The translations under genes were made by a program, and so were the position numbers. 64,000 bases of DNA from Ascidia mentula (taxonomy: Eukaryota; Chordata; Ascidiacea; Phlebobranchia; Ascidiidae). Location: assembly GCA_947561715.1 (NCBI GenBank), contig OX387198.1, positions 5,084,001 to 5,148,000 of the forward strand, given 5' to 3'. Positions 1 through 12,202 of this stretch are shown here, in pieces; position 1 is the stretch's first letter, and every line of letters starts with the position of its first letter. The notes beneath the pieces were generated by a model. That model saw only the letters and a list, made by a program, of their open reading frames with translations, searched no databases and was not told where the DNA came from.

Positions 1-1457
1 TTTTCGAAACGTTCAAGATCAGATGGCCACCCATGCACGGACAGTCGTAAGTTGTTTGTAGCAATAACTTTTTTATATTGCCTTCTGTCACTTTGACCAT
101 GTTTGGTTCGTTATTTACGTTTGGCGGTGTGTACGTCCGCATCCATATTCATTGCTTGTAAATCGTGACATAATATTTACTAATAGTATAAGCAAGCTTA
201 ATTGACGAGTTCTTATACGTCGAAGCAGTGGCCTTGCCTGCAGCTACCGTAAATTATATAAAATTTACTATTTGTATAATTGCAGAGGAAATCCTCAAGT
301 AACGACAGAAAGGGCTTTGATGCCGATGGCAGAAATAGTCATTACTCTTGGGCTATTCTTCATTCTTATAGTCGGTAAGTCCCCGACTCGTTGACTCGAA
401 TCGATTCGTTCAAGGACGCGTCCTTTCCGCGGTTGCCATAATCTTGCTCAATCAATAACCACACGGGATGTCATTCGTGTCCATGCTCTATGTGCTAAGG
501 GATTTTGCATCTAATTAATGTCGTTTTGTTGCAGTACGGCTGCTCAACGTTTGACAATATTTCTAATGTGTGACCGATGATTGTTAATCCTTCGTCCTCG
601 TGAGGCTATGAATAAACAGTGTTTGGTTTAAATCATCAGGGACGTATTCAGGGCATCTCATTGTAAAACCAGCAACAACCTTACATTTTATTTGTTCTTT
701 GTTCTACATTGTTTTGATAATAAAAGTAATTTCCCCGAAATTTAGAAAACACAAGGTAAACACCGTTCCGATCTAAAGTGTTTGACGACATTTAAAACAC
801 GATCAATATTAGTCGGGTTGCTAATACGATCCAACGTATGTATCCACAGAACAAGCAGCTCACGGAATTCACCACAGGCGACACAAACGCAAGAAAAAGC
901 TTGAAGTGGAAGTGGGCGAGACAACGGCCATAGAAATGACATCAGGAGAAAGCATTCCTGACTCCAGCGATGATGAAAACAAGGCCGCTCATGAACACCA
1001 GTCGATCCGTTCCTTGTTGCTAGTGGCAACCCTTTCTGTGCATTCTCTTTTGGAGGGAATAGCTATGGGTCTACAGAAGGACGTTGGGAGCGTGATGGCG
1101 ATCTTTGTTGCCGTTCTGTTCCACAAGTCATTGATGGCGTTCAGCATGGGAACAAACCTGGTCAAAACCAAGCAGAGTGTAAAGAGGATCGTGGCGGCGG
1201 CACTCATATTTTCACTAATGTCGCCAGCAGGGATCTCCATTGGCCTTATCATCAAAGTGACCGGCGGGGACAGCTACGTAACCACACTGGTTAACGTCAT
1301 ACTTCAAGCTGTAGCCACCGGTACCTTTCTTTACATTACGTTTTTCGAAGTGCTTGTAGCCGAGTTTGACGCCCATGGCATGAGAGTACTGAAGGTGGTC
1401 GCACTGCTTCTGGGCTATGGTTGTATCCTAGGCTCAATCTTTGCACAGCACAGCTAA
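1..1457 (+). CDS. ZIP family zinc transporter (SLC39A1/2/3-like), 3' part
   Basis: The 5' end lies outside the window. Exons read as 1-46, 286-374 and 850-1457, all with GT-AG borders and one continuous frame. The visible protein has a membrane segment after a PMAEIVITLGLFFILIV stretch, then a cytoplasmic histidine/lysine-rich loop (HHRRHKRKKK), then the ZIP core. The core carries the HSLLEGIAMG motif of TM4, whose His and Glu bind metal in this family, and the FHKSLMAF motif of TM5. Three more hydrophobic segments follow and the protein ends at IFAQHS before a TAA. ZIP proteins move zinc, and often iron or manganese, into the cytosol. The order TM3, His-rich loop, TM4-TM8 fits the SLC39A1-3 subfamily. 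The exact orthologue cannot be set without the N-terminal half. Confidence 0.88.
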
Positions 1458-3559
1458 CATTCATGCCTTGCCGTTTGCAGTGTACATTGTAAATTTTTAT
1501 CCTCATTGCTTCGCACTGATTTTCCGATATTCATGCAGTCGCTGCCATTTTGGACGTCTTTCAACTAAGGGTATGAGTACAAAATTTATTCGCAGTTTGG
1601 TTTGAGCTTAATAAGAAATTACTTTGAAAGAGGGAACCAACATATGTTTTTAACCTCAATTGCGTGGCCAATTGTTTGCCTCTTTGCAAAGCTTGCATAC
1701 AGAACTTACAATTATCACACGATGGCTTTTGTATGCAAATTTGAACGCTATGGATTGGTGGTAATTCTGCTCGCTTCTTTTCACTCAGCATTAACAGCAT
1801 TCACTCGTATTTTTCTCCCTTTTTAGCAACTTTTGTGTTTGTGAGAAACGAAACTTCAATTAACATGTAAAAAAGTAAACTAGTTTTTTGTCTGTGATTT
1901 GTCATCTAAGACTGCAGGAATCAGCCTGCATCCAGGACACTAAAAAATCGCAGACAACCAGCGTCGGTACAACCTTTCATTTTTAAAACCCATATATTAT
2001 AGCTTCGCGTAAAAGCATCGTCAGTTTCTGTATTATTCAAACAGATATATATTTCTGTTGTCGAAAACAAACGATCATATTGACGCAATTTTTAATTTTA
2101 AGATACGATGAAAACGCAAGGTTGACAATTAACCGCTTTGCTTCATCAAACTTGTTAGGGTTACAAAAGTAATGTGCTACATACCACTGGTATAACTGAT
2201 CAATCATCAGCGGATATGCACCGGCAACATTGAAGCCTCATTAAACTTGCACGACCTTAGGGATTTCGTGTGACAACTCGTATTTTATTGTTAATGCGAT
2301 TAGAAAAGTCAGTTATCATCGTTCTACCTGTAAAATTGCTATGGTTTCATAATAATAAACAACTTTAAAAAACGTTTGGCATGTTGCTTGTCCAAGTTTC
2401 ATTCGCGCCGATAATAGGCTTTTAATTTAAATTCAAATATATATAAATATATGTGCGGCCGTCGCAAAATCACTGAATGCATCTTGCGCATTGAAAACAA
2501 CAAGCGCTCTTTCAACAAGTTGCAATATTTCAAAAAAGCAGGCGGGCGTAACCGTAGCGAAGAGGTTTACCAACCTCAGTCAACCGCAGACAATAAAAGC
2601 ATTTGTGTCATGTACCTCGAAGTAGCAAGTACCGCAAGCATGGGATTAAAATATCGTTAAACCTTCGTAATCGGATTTTTTGTAAGTGGTCATTGACGGG
2701 ATTTGTATTGTTCATACGAAAGCGATTTTGCAAAAATTGCAATGAATCACAACGCTTTAAGGTCGTTTTTAGCTTTGTGCGTTCTCTGCTCAACGTAAAA
2801 ATTTGGGAAAATGGAGGTCCGAACATATCTTGTTCGCGGAGTTAGCGTGTTCTTCACGCACGGTCCGCAAAGATGTTTGTGATTCAATTAATATTGCAAT
2901 GGGCTGTTCATCGTTTCAGCATGCTTGTTTACTGTTAATTACCTCATCGCCTGTAGCATGAGCTTTCCTATATACCACTCATTCTAATATACTTCGGGAA
3001 AAACCCATGACTAAAACTTTAATTACGTGATCTAAACACTTTACACCCAAGGGAACAACACATTGGTTGAACTGAGTAATTGCAATTGTTTCGGAATGTG
3101 TTAGAAACAGTTACCGTAACTAACCTACCACCGCTGACATATCGCTGTGGAGATATTCGTATTTGCAAATACTGTATTACGTTTTATCTACCAAAGCTAC
3201 AATACACTTAGTGTCTGATCAACTTACCGTATTGTTATATTATAGAAAAAATACCATTGCAAATTTGTCTTTGGGAAATTGTTTCTAGCCATCCACGACC
3301 ATTGATAAGTTGATATTTATCGCATGCAATTAACGTATTTCAACCATATTAGAAACGGTACAAATCTCATGGATTTGCTCACACACAAATGCCCGCAAGT
3401 TTGTTGTTTTTTTGACAGTATGCACAATATAAATTTCGCGTATATGTGTATTGGAATAAACATTAATCGGTTGTCAACTTCATACAAAAAATGCAAAGTT
3501 AGCAGTTTGACACAGACCACTTTCGAACAGTTGCCACTCAAGAAAATTTTTTTGAACTG
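1458..3559. other. Non-coding stretch after the ZIP gene
   Basis: AT-rich sequence with only short open frames that lack family resemblance or codon bias. It should hold the 3' UTR of the ZIP gene and the spacer before the AP-4 fragment. I see no RNA gene or clear repeat here. Confidence 0.5.
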
Positions 3560-3763
3560 ATGCCGATTGTAGGTGTTGCCCACTCAGACGAACAGCGGGA
3601 ACAGGATCTCGAAATCGGTCGTGAGATTGCCAATAGCAATGAGCGACGCCGCATGCAAAGTATCAACGCTGGCTTTAAATCGCTAAAAAACATTTTGCCC
3701 CGCGCGGATGACGACAAACTCAGCAAGGCGGCCATTTTCCAACAAAACAAATTTGCTTTTTGA
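3560..3763 (+). pseudogene. Isolated AP-4 (TFAP4)-type bHLH fragment
   Basis: A short frame encodes REIANSNERRRMQSINAGF followed by KSLKNILPRADDDKLSKAAI. This is nearly the basic region, helix 1, loop and first part of helix 2 of transcription factor AP-4, which in vertebrates reads REIANSNERRRMQSINAGFQSLK and then KLSKAAILQQTAEY. The residues just before it (DEQREQDLEIG) also resemble the AP-4 lead-in. A splice acceptor could lie at the TGTAG just upstream (about 3573). Helix 2 stops early: after AIFQQ come NKFAF and a TGA, with no usable GT donor before the stop. The leucine zippers of AP-4 are not found downstream. Without a complete helix 2 the product should not dimerise. It is best read as an exon-derived remnant, though an exon with a non-canonical donor is possible. 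Confidence 0.6.
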
Positions 3764-5791
3764 GTTTGCGATTTGCGTTTGTCTCATTAATGCATAAGTT
3801 TTGAGGTTTCAGAGCCAGTTTGTTTCAGTATTATTTTACATTGTACAAGATGGTAAACTTTGCGTGCGCTACTTGCCGGATAGCTGCGTGTATTTCAGAC
3901 TTTTTGCTATCTCCTTCATGGACAGGAAACTCTTAACCCGACACTTGCAAAAATTTCCGCATTCTTTCGAGGAAAAGCGGCAACACGTCAAGGACTCGAC
4001 AGGGAACCATTGTGTTGAGGAAAAGTTCAACAACGATTTGATTCCAATTGTTTCCTACTTTACGACACCAGTCAAACATTGCGACTGCTTCGAGTCTACG
4101 GTACTCGTCAGTGAGCAACAATTACGTCATTGTCAAACTCCTGGTTGCACTTCTTCTGAAAGAAGCATTATTCTTGAAATTCCAGCAAGGTGTGCAAAGT
4201 TGGTTTTGTTATAACTTGTGCAAACCACACTAATAGGTCATATATGGGTCCACAATATTGCAAAACTAATACCATTGTATGGTTGCTTACATTGTGTAAA
4301 CAAGAAACTTTTGCCGATGGTAAAACAAAGCAAGCGAATCTGGAGACCGTGTTCCATGTATCATCAACCCATCAACAAGATTTTATCGACTTAATATCGT
4401 TCACAAACCGCGTCTTATAAATTATGTATGAAATTAAATTTGAACGTAAGAGCGCGTACGAGCGCTGAGCAATTAAGCAGAGAGTTAAATAATGTAAGCC
4501 AGGCGACGACTTTGCATAACTTTGCATAAAAAGTAAACATGTACATTTCATTATACACATTTTACATTCCAGAGCACCATCCGTGGTCATGGTTGGTTGT
4601 TTAATACACTGTCGTTGTTGGGTACAACTTCTTGTGGTCAAGTTCGCGTCAAGTCCAGTTAACATTAACTGCTTGAACCAAAAATATTGATTAAAAGAGG
4701 ATATCGACATTTTGTAAGTATAATTATTTTATTAACTTACTAGTAGGAAAAACGGAGACCCTATACTTTAGTTTGCGTATTTTGAAACAAGGTTTTTCAA
4801 AATCCAGGCTTTCGTTTGACTAATGCCCCGCAACCACGCTTTGTGGTGACATCTTGTGGCAATTTAACCTACAACAAACCGCTTGCGCGGTGGCGGAAGA
4901 TAGGATTTTTAACGGGAGATTGACATTCATCGGGCAAGTCGTCTACCCGCTTACCAAGTTGTAAATCTCATGGGATTTTTTAAGCAGATATACTTGTTTC
5001 GAATTACGATCAGATCAGTTTTTTCTTTGACCATCCGTGAAAAGACGCAGATTTTTTGAAGGCACAAAAATTGAACAAAAACCAAAAAATGTTTTGACGA
5101 AGTTAGTAATCAATGTGCCTTCAAAGAAATCTGCGTCTTTTTACGTATGGTCAAAAGTTTTTTGCCTTTGCTACGTTTGAATGCAATTAAGCTGATTATG
5201 CACAATCTGTTAACTAATTAATGTTTGCTGCAGCAAACTCTGCGACGACCGAAAAACAAATATTTGAGAAGGCGTTTATAGACACTCAACGCGTAAAGTG
5301 GTTCGTTCCGACGTTATCTGCTAGAATCGTTTACTGCAGATAAGTTATGTGAGTTTGAGCACTGGAGGGGTGCATACTGGTATAGGTCAGCGAGTGTAAT
5401 ACCATAGATATGTGTTTGGAATGCGTTGTACTTAATCAGTACAGAATCGCAGAGTTTTCTTGAAAGCTGGTTTTCCATCAACGAAATTACTAATCATTAC
5501 GAAATTAATATTGAAAAGTGTAATTGAAATATGATACCCTTTTTCCCTCAAACAACTAATTTTGTAAATAGTCCAGTTGGTACTATAAAATGAATTTGAA
5601 AGACACTATTGACTGAAATTTGGAATTAGGTTAAAGTGATATTTTACAATGACCCCCGGCCGTTGTTAATATGATATTTTTTGATTTACGCAAGCCAGGC
5701 TTCGCTTCAAATGTTACGTCGGCAAAATATTCCTAACTTTTGGGCATTTCTAGCACTTTCAGTAACATTAGTAGTTTTAAATCCAGCAACC
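3764..5791. other. Spacer between the bHLH fragment and the first SLC13 gene
   Basis: No convincing coding sequence. A frame over 3801-4214 has no family resemblance. The stretch contains the long foldback at 5026-5155 and should include the promoter and 5' UTR of the first SLC13 gene. Confidence 0.45.
5026..5155. repeat. Long inverted repeat (foldback, MITE-like)
   Basis: The left arm at 5026-5065 (starts TTTGACCATCCGTGAAAAGA, ends GAAGGCAC) is answered by the right arm at 5115-5155 (starts GTGCCTTCAAAG, ends TATGGTCAAA). The arms are about 40 bases long, pair at most positions and are separated by about 49 AT-rich bases. The shape fits a small non-autonomous foldback transposon or a stable RNA hairpin. 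No clear target duplication was seen. Confidence 0.7.
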
Positions 5792-8700
5792 ATGGCTGTA
5801 CCTTTGTGGCTGCGAAAAGTGTGGGCGTTTCGAAACACTCTCATCATATTTTTAACTCCCATTTTGCTGCTTCCCATTATCATTGCAATTCCTGGCACGG
5901 TAAGTATCAAAACTGGATGTGTTTTATAGTGACTACACGGCACACATTGCGCCGATGTAACAGGTTTTGTACAGATGTTTACATTTAATAACACTGTATA
6001 TTCCTGCGGCATCGTAACACCCTTATATGTTTGCTGATTGTGTAATAGCGGTTTTGAATGATTGGCAAACAGTTTTTACGATATTAACACTAGGTTTACC
6101 GCTGAGTTTACGTCGATTTAGTGTCATATTTGACCTATCTATTGCATTTCGCAACTTTGACGTCAATCTGTCCACACATACGTCAAATTTATACAAATGT
6201 GTCAGTTTAAAAAGTCGCAAATCAAACGTCGTAAGCAGTGTGCAAATAATAGTTTTGTCTCAGGAAGCAGCATGCGGGTACACCATACTCCTCATGGCGA
6301 TCTATTGGATAACAGAGGCAATTCCGCTTGCTGTTACCGCCTTTCTTCCTCTTACAATCTTTCCTCTAAGCGGGATCATGACAGGGGACGAGGTTGCCCA
6401 GTCGTACTTCAAGGACACGAGTTGGCTCTTCATCGGAGGAATGTTCATCGCAATCTCGGTGGAAGTTACCGGACTCCACAAGAGGATCGCACTTCGTGTA
6501 CTCCTTCTGATTGGAGTAAAGCCAAGATGGTATGAAATACACCGTAGTGTCGACCGTAACAGGTTGAAAGCATTTCTCTTAACATTATATCATAGGCAAA
6601 AGGACACCGTCATTGTATATTGCGAAGTGATTGCTTTGAGTATATATTTGGATTTACAAATGGAAATAATGGCAATGGTAATAAGCTACTACATGAATAA
6701 CGTTCGCCAGTTATACAAAGCTCGATAGCGATTGTAAACAAGCACATGGCGTAGCTGGCTATGGCAATGTTTGCCAGACTCGATATGGAGAAGTTGAATT
6801 ACAAAGTTAGTTTAATACGTGTACTGTGAAATATTAACCTTGCGGTTAGTAGATAACAGCTGTCGTGGTTCGCAGAAGTGTCCCTACTTTTCTGCAAAAT
6901 GATTGCTCATTTACTCAATATGTTGACTATAGATGCAATCAACACAGCACATTTCCTAAACTGTTCTAACCCAAACAAATCAAACACAAAACAGAAAGAC
7001 ACGGACTATATTTTCAAATCATTCGATTGATATAAAGATATTACCAAATGTTTGAAATTTGAAAAATCCACCCAAGGATTCTATTGACCGACGATATAAT
7101 GATATTTTTTTGCAGTTTGATGATGGGATTCATGCTAACCACGTTCCTCCTCTCCATGTGGATCAGCAACACAGCTTCTACAGCCATGATGCTTCCAATC
7201 GTGGAAGCGGTCTTCCGAGAACTCAAAGCCGACTCAGAAAGAGGGTTTCAGAAAGTAAGACACTTTTCACATTGACATCCATTTATTGCGATTTTCTTGA
7301 ACAAATGTCACATATTTTACGTTGTTTTAGCTGCGCAAAGAAACGCTTTCAAAAATTAAGAGAAGATCAAGTGTAATTTCCAGCGATGTTTCAAATGACG
7401 ATTATAAAGTTACGTCATTTGCAGATAACAAGGCTTTCGATGCACAGGTAATATACACTTTTCATACATTTGACACCCATAATGTCATAGAGCTTTACTG
7501 AGTGGGGACCTTCTCTCTGTTTATAAACATATATATATAGGAAGATAACATTGAGATCAAAGTTGATGAAGAAGATAACAACACCGATAAAAGTCCACCG
7601 TCCTACGACTCTGAAAACACAGAAGAAGCCGAAGTAGAACAGGTTAATACAAAGCTAGAGATACAGAAGTCAAAAAGCATTATATTTAAACCAATATCCT
7701 GATGCGATCCACAGAATGGAATGTTTTAATATAATGAGTGTGTGATGTGATTTTAGTTTGCAAACATTGCGACGATGATGTTTGCGCCATGGTAATTGCG
7801 TGCGAGAAACAAGTGGCGCCATTATTGAACAACTTGTTAATATTTAAACAACCTCATTGTATGAGTAACCTGGGGCCACTGTTTTAAGTGGTGATATGTT
7901 GAACGAAACTTTTTCGCGACTTCTTGCTCTATTTACGCAACTATTTAATCAAGTGAACAAATACTGTTTTACGTTCGTTTTACTAATCTTTGCATTGGTA
8001 ACATCATATAGTTTCATAGAGTGGAAGGTAGCTGTTTTATGAACGCGTTTTTCTACTGTATCTCGCACACACTTTTTAACAGTATACCATATATGCATTT
8101 GTACAGCAAATCTTTCAAATCATCATGCTTTGATTGGATTATCACAGTCCAAATTTTCTAACATTACAAATGCCACAGTTCCTAGCAAAAGAAGAGAAGA
8201 AACGTCAAACTCGCATGGATAACTTGATCAAGGGCGTCACCTTGTGTGTGCCGTACGCCGCTAGTATAGGTGGAACAGCCACACTCACAGGAACCACTCC
8301 AAATCTACTATTGTCGGGTCAATACGAAACGTAAGTTTACTCGAAAAACTATTTAGTCTTCGCGGTTTTTGTGCAGAAAATGATTTGCGAGATGTTCGCA
8401 GAATCTTTCCAGACGCAAACGTTCAACTTTCTTTCGCCAATTGGATGATCTACTGCCTTCCCGGTTCTTGTGTTTTGGTCGTTATTGCGTATTTTTGGAT
8501 GAGTTTCTTCTGGCTTGGATTTGAGTAAGTAACCAAAACTCTTTTTAATTATATAACAACACATGATAATGGGCACAGGTTTGGCAATTTCTGGTGATGG
8601 TTACAAATTCGGCTTTTCGAGTTACGAAATTACAAATCTCGTGGACTATAACTAATTGCTGTGGAGGTCAAAGTTTAAACATTTATTCTTCAATTACATT

Positions 8701-10991
8701 TGAAACGATCAGGAACAGAAAGAAACATTTGTTTTTTGCAGTATGAGCGAAGTGACGTCATGTTTCGGAAATGGCGAGGAGTCGCAGGGTGAAAAGGATG
8801 CGAAGAGGGTTGTGCAGGCCGAATACGATGCTCTGGGCGACATCAAGTAATAATTTAGAGGGGCCTGGGCAGATCACTATCACATATTTTAATCTAGGTG
8901 ACACATTTCTTCGTTTTTTGACTTTTACGGACATTACGATGTTATGGGAAGTCAAATATCTGCTGCTTTGGTGAAACAAAATAGTACTGTTAAAAGTAAT
9001 ATTTTCAAATTCACTTACGCCGAAACACCCTCTCCCCCGTGTAGTATGGGTGGCAATAGAAAGGTATACTATTGGCGTTGTTTAAGTTTTCGTCAAAAAG
9101 TTACCCGAATAAAGATTTATTAGCAAAATAACTGGTGAAGAAAATAAATGCATCAAATTAACGAACGCCCCTCTTGTTTGTGTCTTCAATAAGGTGGGGG
9201 GAGGTGACAGTGTTGATTCTTTTCGTCACTACCGCCCTCTTGTGGTTTTTCCGCGACCCTGGATTCATCCCAGGATGGGCGATCATCTTTCCTGAGGACG
9301 GACCCACCGACGGCACGGTCGCTATGACAATGGCACTGTGGCTCTTTGTGTTGCCAGGAGAACGACCGAGTTTGCTAAAGCGTGACGATGATACAGGTAA
9401 GTTTTAAATTCAGGCTGCATTGTCACGATAATGTGTGTTGTTGTTTGTGTCCCGATTTAGTCATGAAGAAACCGGTTTCACCTGTGCTGGACTGGCCGAC
9501 TGTCCACAAGATGTTTCCATGGGATATTCTCTTCCTGCTTACAGGGGGGTTCGCACTAGCTGACGGAGCAGTGGTAAAGCAACATTTTTCTTTTGTTTAG
9601 GTTTAAAAACAACATTGCTTTTATAAAATGCGTGGTATCCAGAGAACAGAAGTTTCTTTTTGTTAACTGTTGTTATCGGAATTGCTTATTAAATTCAAAG
9701 GAAACTGGATAATGTGGGATACGTTAAATGCCCAAAATGCCTAAACTTAACTTTGCAAAATTGCATTAACATATAAAATGTTAAAAGGAGTATAAGTTTT
9801 TTTGTCCCATGGGTAAGTAGCTAAACAAATTGGGAACACACAAGCTAAAGAGGCCATTTGCTTTCTGGCAGGAATCTGGATTTTCTGATTGGATGGGAGA
9901 ACTTCTTACATTCCTCGATGGAATTGAGACGTGGGCAATATGTTTGGTTTGTACCATCATCGTGTGTCTCTTTACCGAGTGTTCGAGCAACACCGCCACC
10001 TCCGCACTGTTCGTGCCTATTCTGGCGGATTTGGTAAGTGTGCTATATTATACCTAATGTTTAAAACTGTTTAGAATTATTATAATAATGGTGTTCTTGG
10101 TGTTATTAAAATCCCACAAGGGAATTGTAAAATGATTAAAAGGAGCATGAATTGTTTTTTTCCTTAAATTATCCTCGCCAACTTTACAACTTCGACGTAT
10201 GTTTTCATACTAACATTTTTTTACGAACATCATGCATGCTAAAGTCTTTTATACAGGGCGTAGCCATTATAGAAGAAGAGATTTAATTAAATCGAATAAA
10301 AAAAAACATTTTTTAATTGTATTGTTGCGTTTATTTCTTCTTATCCTTATGTACAGGCCGTAGCCATCGAAGTCCATCCACTTTATCTCATGTTGCCTCC
10401 GGTCATTGCGTCATCACTCGCATTCATGTTGCCAGTGGCAACCCCTCCCAACGCCATTGCATTTTCATATGGACACGTCAAGGTTATTGATCTGGTAAGT
10501 TTGCGTAGTACTATGTCAAGGTTCATCTCGGGACCACTAAAACTCTTTAATACGTACAAGCAATGAGCCAAAAGTGATCAGTGGGCTGTAGACAGTGCAC
10601 ACTGGTTCGACTTACATGAGGTCTCAGCAGTGCAGTATTCAATTTTGTTGCGTTGGGCACAAAACTACAAACGAACCAACGGAGACGAACAACTGTACAC
10701 CGCACTAACCAATAGCCTTGCAAAAAGACACTAATGATCAGTGGTCTTTAATTTGTTCTGTGTGCACAATAACATACCACAGAAAACTCTTTTTTGACAT
10801 ACATCTCTAGATCAAGAATATGCATCTCAATTTGTTTGCAGATAAAATCCGGTTGGTTTCTCAATATAGCTGGCATTGCTGTTATATCGGTGTTTATCAA
10901 TACATACGGGATGAGTATGTTCGGATTGAACGAGTTTCCAGAGTGGGCTGTACCCGAGAATAACACCGAAGCACCTGCCTTGGCATTTTGA
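5792..10991 (+). CDS. SLC13 sodium/dicarboxylate-type cotransporter, copy 1
   Basis: Thirteen exons: 5792-5899, 6264-6529, 7116-7254, 7331-7447, 7541-7642, 8179-8330, 8402-8524, 8742-8846, 9194-9396, 9461-9573, 9872-10033, 10357-10494, 10842-10991. They sum to 625 residues, close to the 570-600 of human SLC13 proteins. The start [11 protein letters not shown] leads straight into TM1. Both sodium-site SNT motifs are present: [12 protein letters not shown] in exon 3 and [12 protein letters not shown] in exon 11. The [13 protein letters not shown] loop in exon 6 is typical of the family. Exons 4-5 and 8 code for acidic cytoplasmic loops. The family moves di- and tricarboxylates or sulfate into cells with sodium. 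The substrate cannot be fixed here; the SNT motifs suit carboxylate or sulfate. A tandem paralogue follows downstream. Confidence 0.92.
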
Positions 10992-12202
10992 TATCCCATT
11001 TAGTTAAAGTGTTTGACAAATCACAAAACAGCATCGCGAATATCTTTTTCTCACCTCCATAAACGTTTTCTGAATGAGAGTAAATTTGCGAATATTTTGA
11101 ATCCCTAAATATGTAAGATATGTAAAGTGCACTTTGTATGACGTGACAACGAATTTCATCACATGCTTTAACTCTGTTAATAGTCTATGAAAACGCAGAA
11201 ATGTTTATACTGCTATCGCATTAGTGAGGATCGTCCTACCGTGCAGGCCCTTACTTGCCTACTATTGAAAATCTTAAACAGATTGGCAAAATCAAGCCCA
11301 TTGAAACAATTTATTGTCCTTGATATCTCATTACTTACTGAGAAGATAAATATTTAACCAAGTTCTAATAAAAGAGTGCAGATTTGCAGTTTGTTTATCT
11401 TGTGTTCGTGCAAAATACTGTTTGTTAAACATGCTTCTTGTAATTATAAGCCTCAACGACAAATACAACAACAAAGTTACGGGTAAATTCCTGCGTTAGT
11501 ACAAAGTAGGAATCGGAGACACGTTACATTTAGTGATGCTATTAACTTACGGAACCCTATTGTATGTTGCCTTATTCACTGCATACTAAAGTAACTCCAT
11601 GCTTTATTATCCGACAATATTCGCTGGAACAATTGGAAAGTTAAACACGACCTCTGCAAGCAAGCAGATATATATCTCGCTGTTTCTCGAGTAAGGTTCT
11701 GAACTACCTTTAATAGTCCAGGTAAGCCGTCACTTTTTCGTGGTTGTTTGCCAACCTTCTGTTGCTTAGGAGCATAAAACCTCTACCTCAGTGACGTCAA
11801 TACCAGACAAAACGCTGGTCGTGCGGTTTTCAAGTTACAAAAGCGAGTTTTTCCACTTGCAGCATGCCCAGCTCTCGAGTGCTCACGGATATTTATGTTA
11901 CATTGGGACCAATATAAGTTAAAAAGTTACTTGGAATCCCTTGGGCGTAAAACTATGTCTCAAGGCAGGGGATTTGTTAAACGTAACCATAAGCAGGTGA
12001 TATTTCAATGCAAAGGCGTTTTTAACGACGATATTGTTTGTTTGTGGTAGATCAGCAGCGTAAAGTCCGGTTTTTAGCTTTTTCAACCTCAGATTGAGGT
12101 CAAAAGCTTTCGGTATAACTATGTGCGTATGTCAGCTCAAAAATATAAGGAAGGATGAACTTTTGACAGTTTTTATGTTTAGCGGATATTTGTGCAAAAG
12201 CA
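10992..12202. other. 3' UTR of SLC13 copy 1 and promoter region of copy 2
   Basis: No coding sequence is visible. An AATAAA at 11368-11373, about 380 bases after the stop, is a plausible polyadenylation signal for copy 1. The rest should hold the promoter of copy 2. One TGACGTCA (CRE-type palindrome) lies at 11792-11799, about 400 bases before the copy 2 start codon. Confidence 0.5.
11368..11373 (+). terminator. Candidate polyadenylation signal of SLC13 copy 1
   Basis: An AATAAA hexamer in TTCTAATAAAAGAGTGC, the first good match downstream of the stop codon at 10991. Assigned by position only. Confidence 0.45.

Noticed and set aside
3801-4214. Plus-strand open frame of 137 codons after the AP-4 fragment
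   Set aside because: No leucine zipper or other AP-4 downstream motif and no known domain, so it does not continue the bHLH gene.
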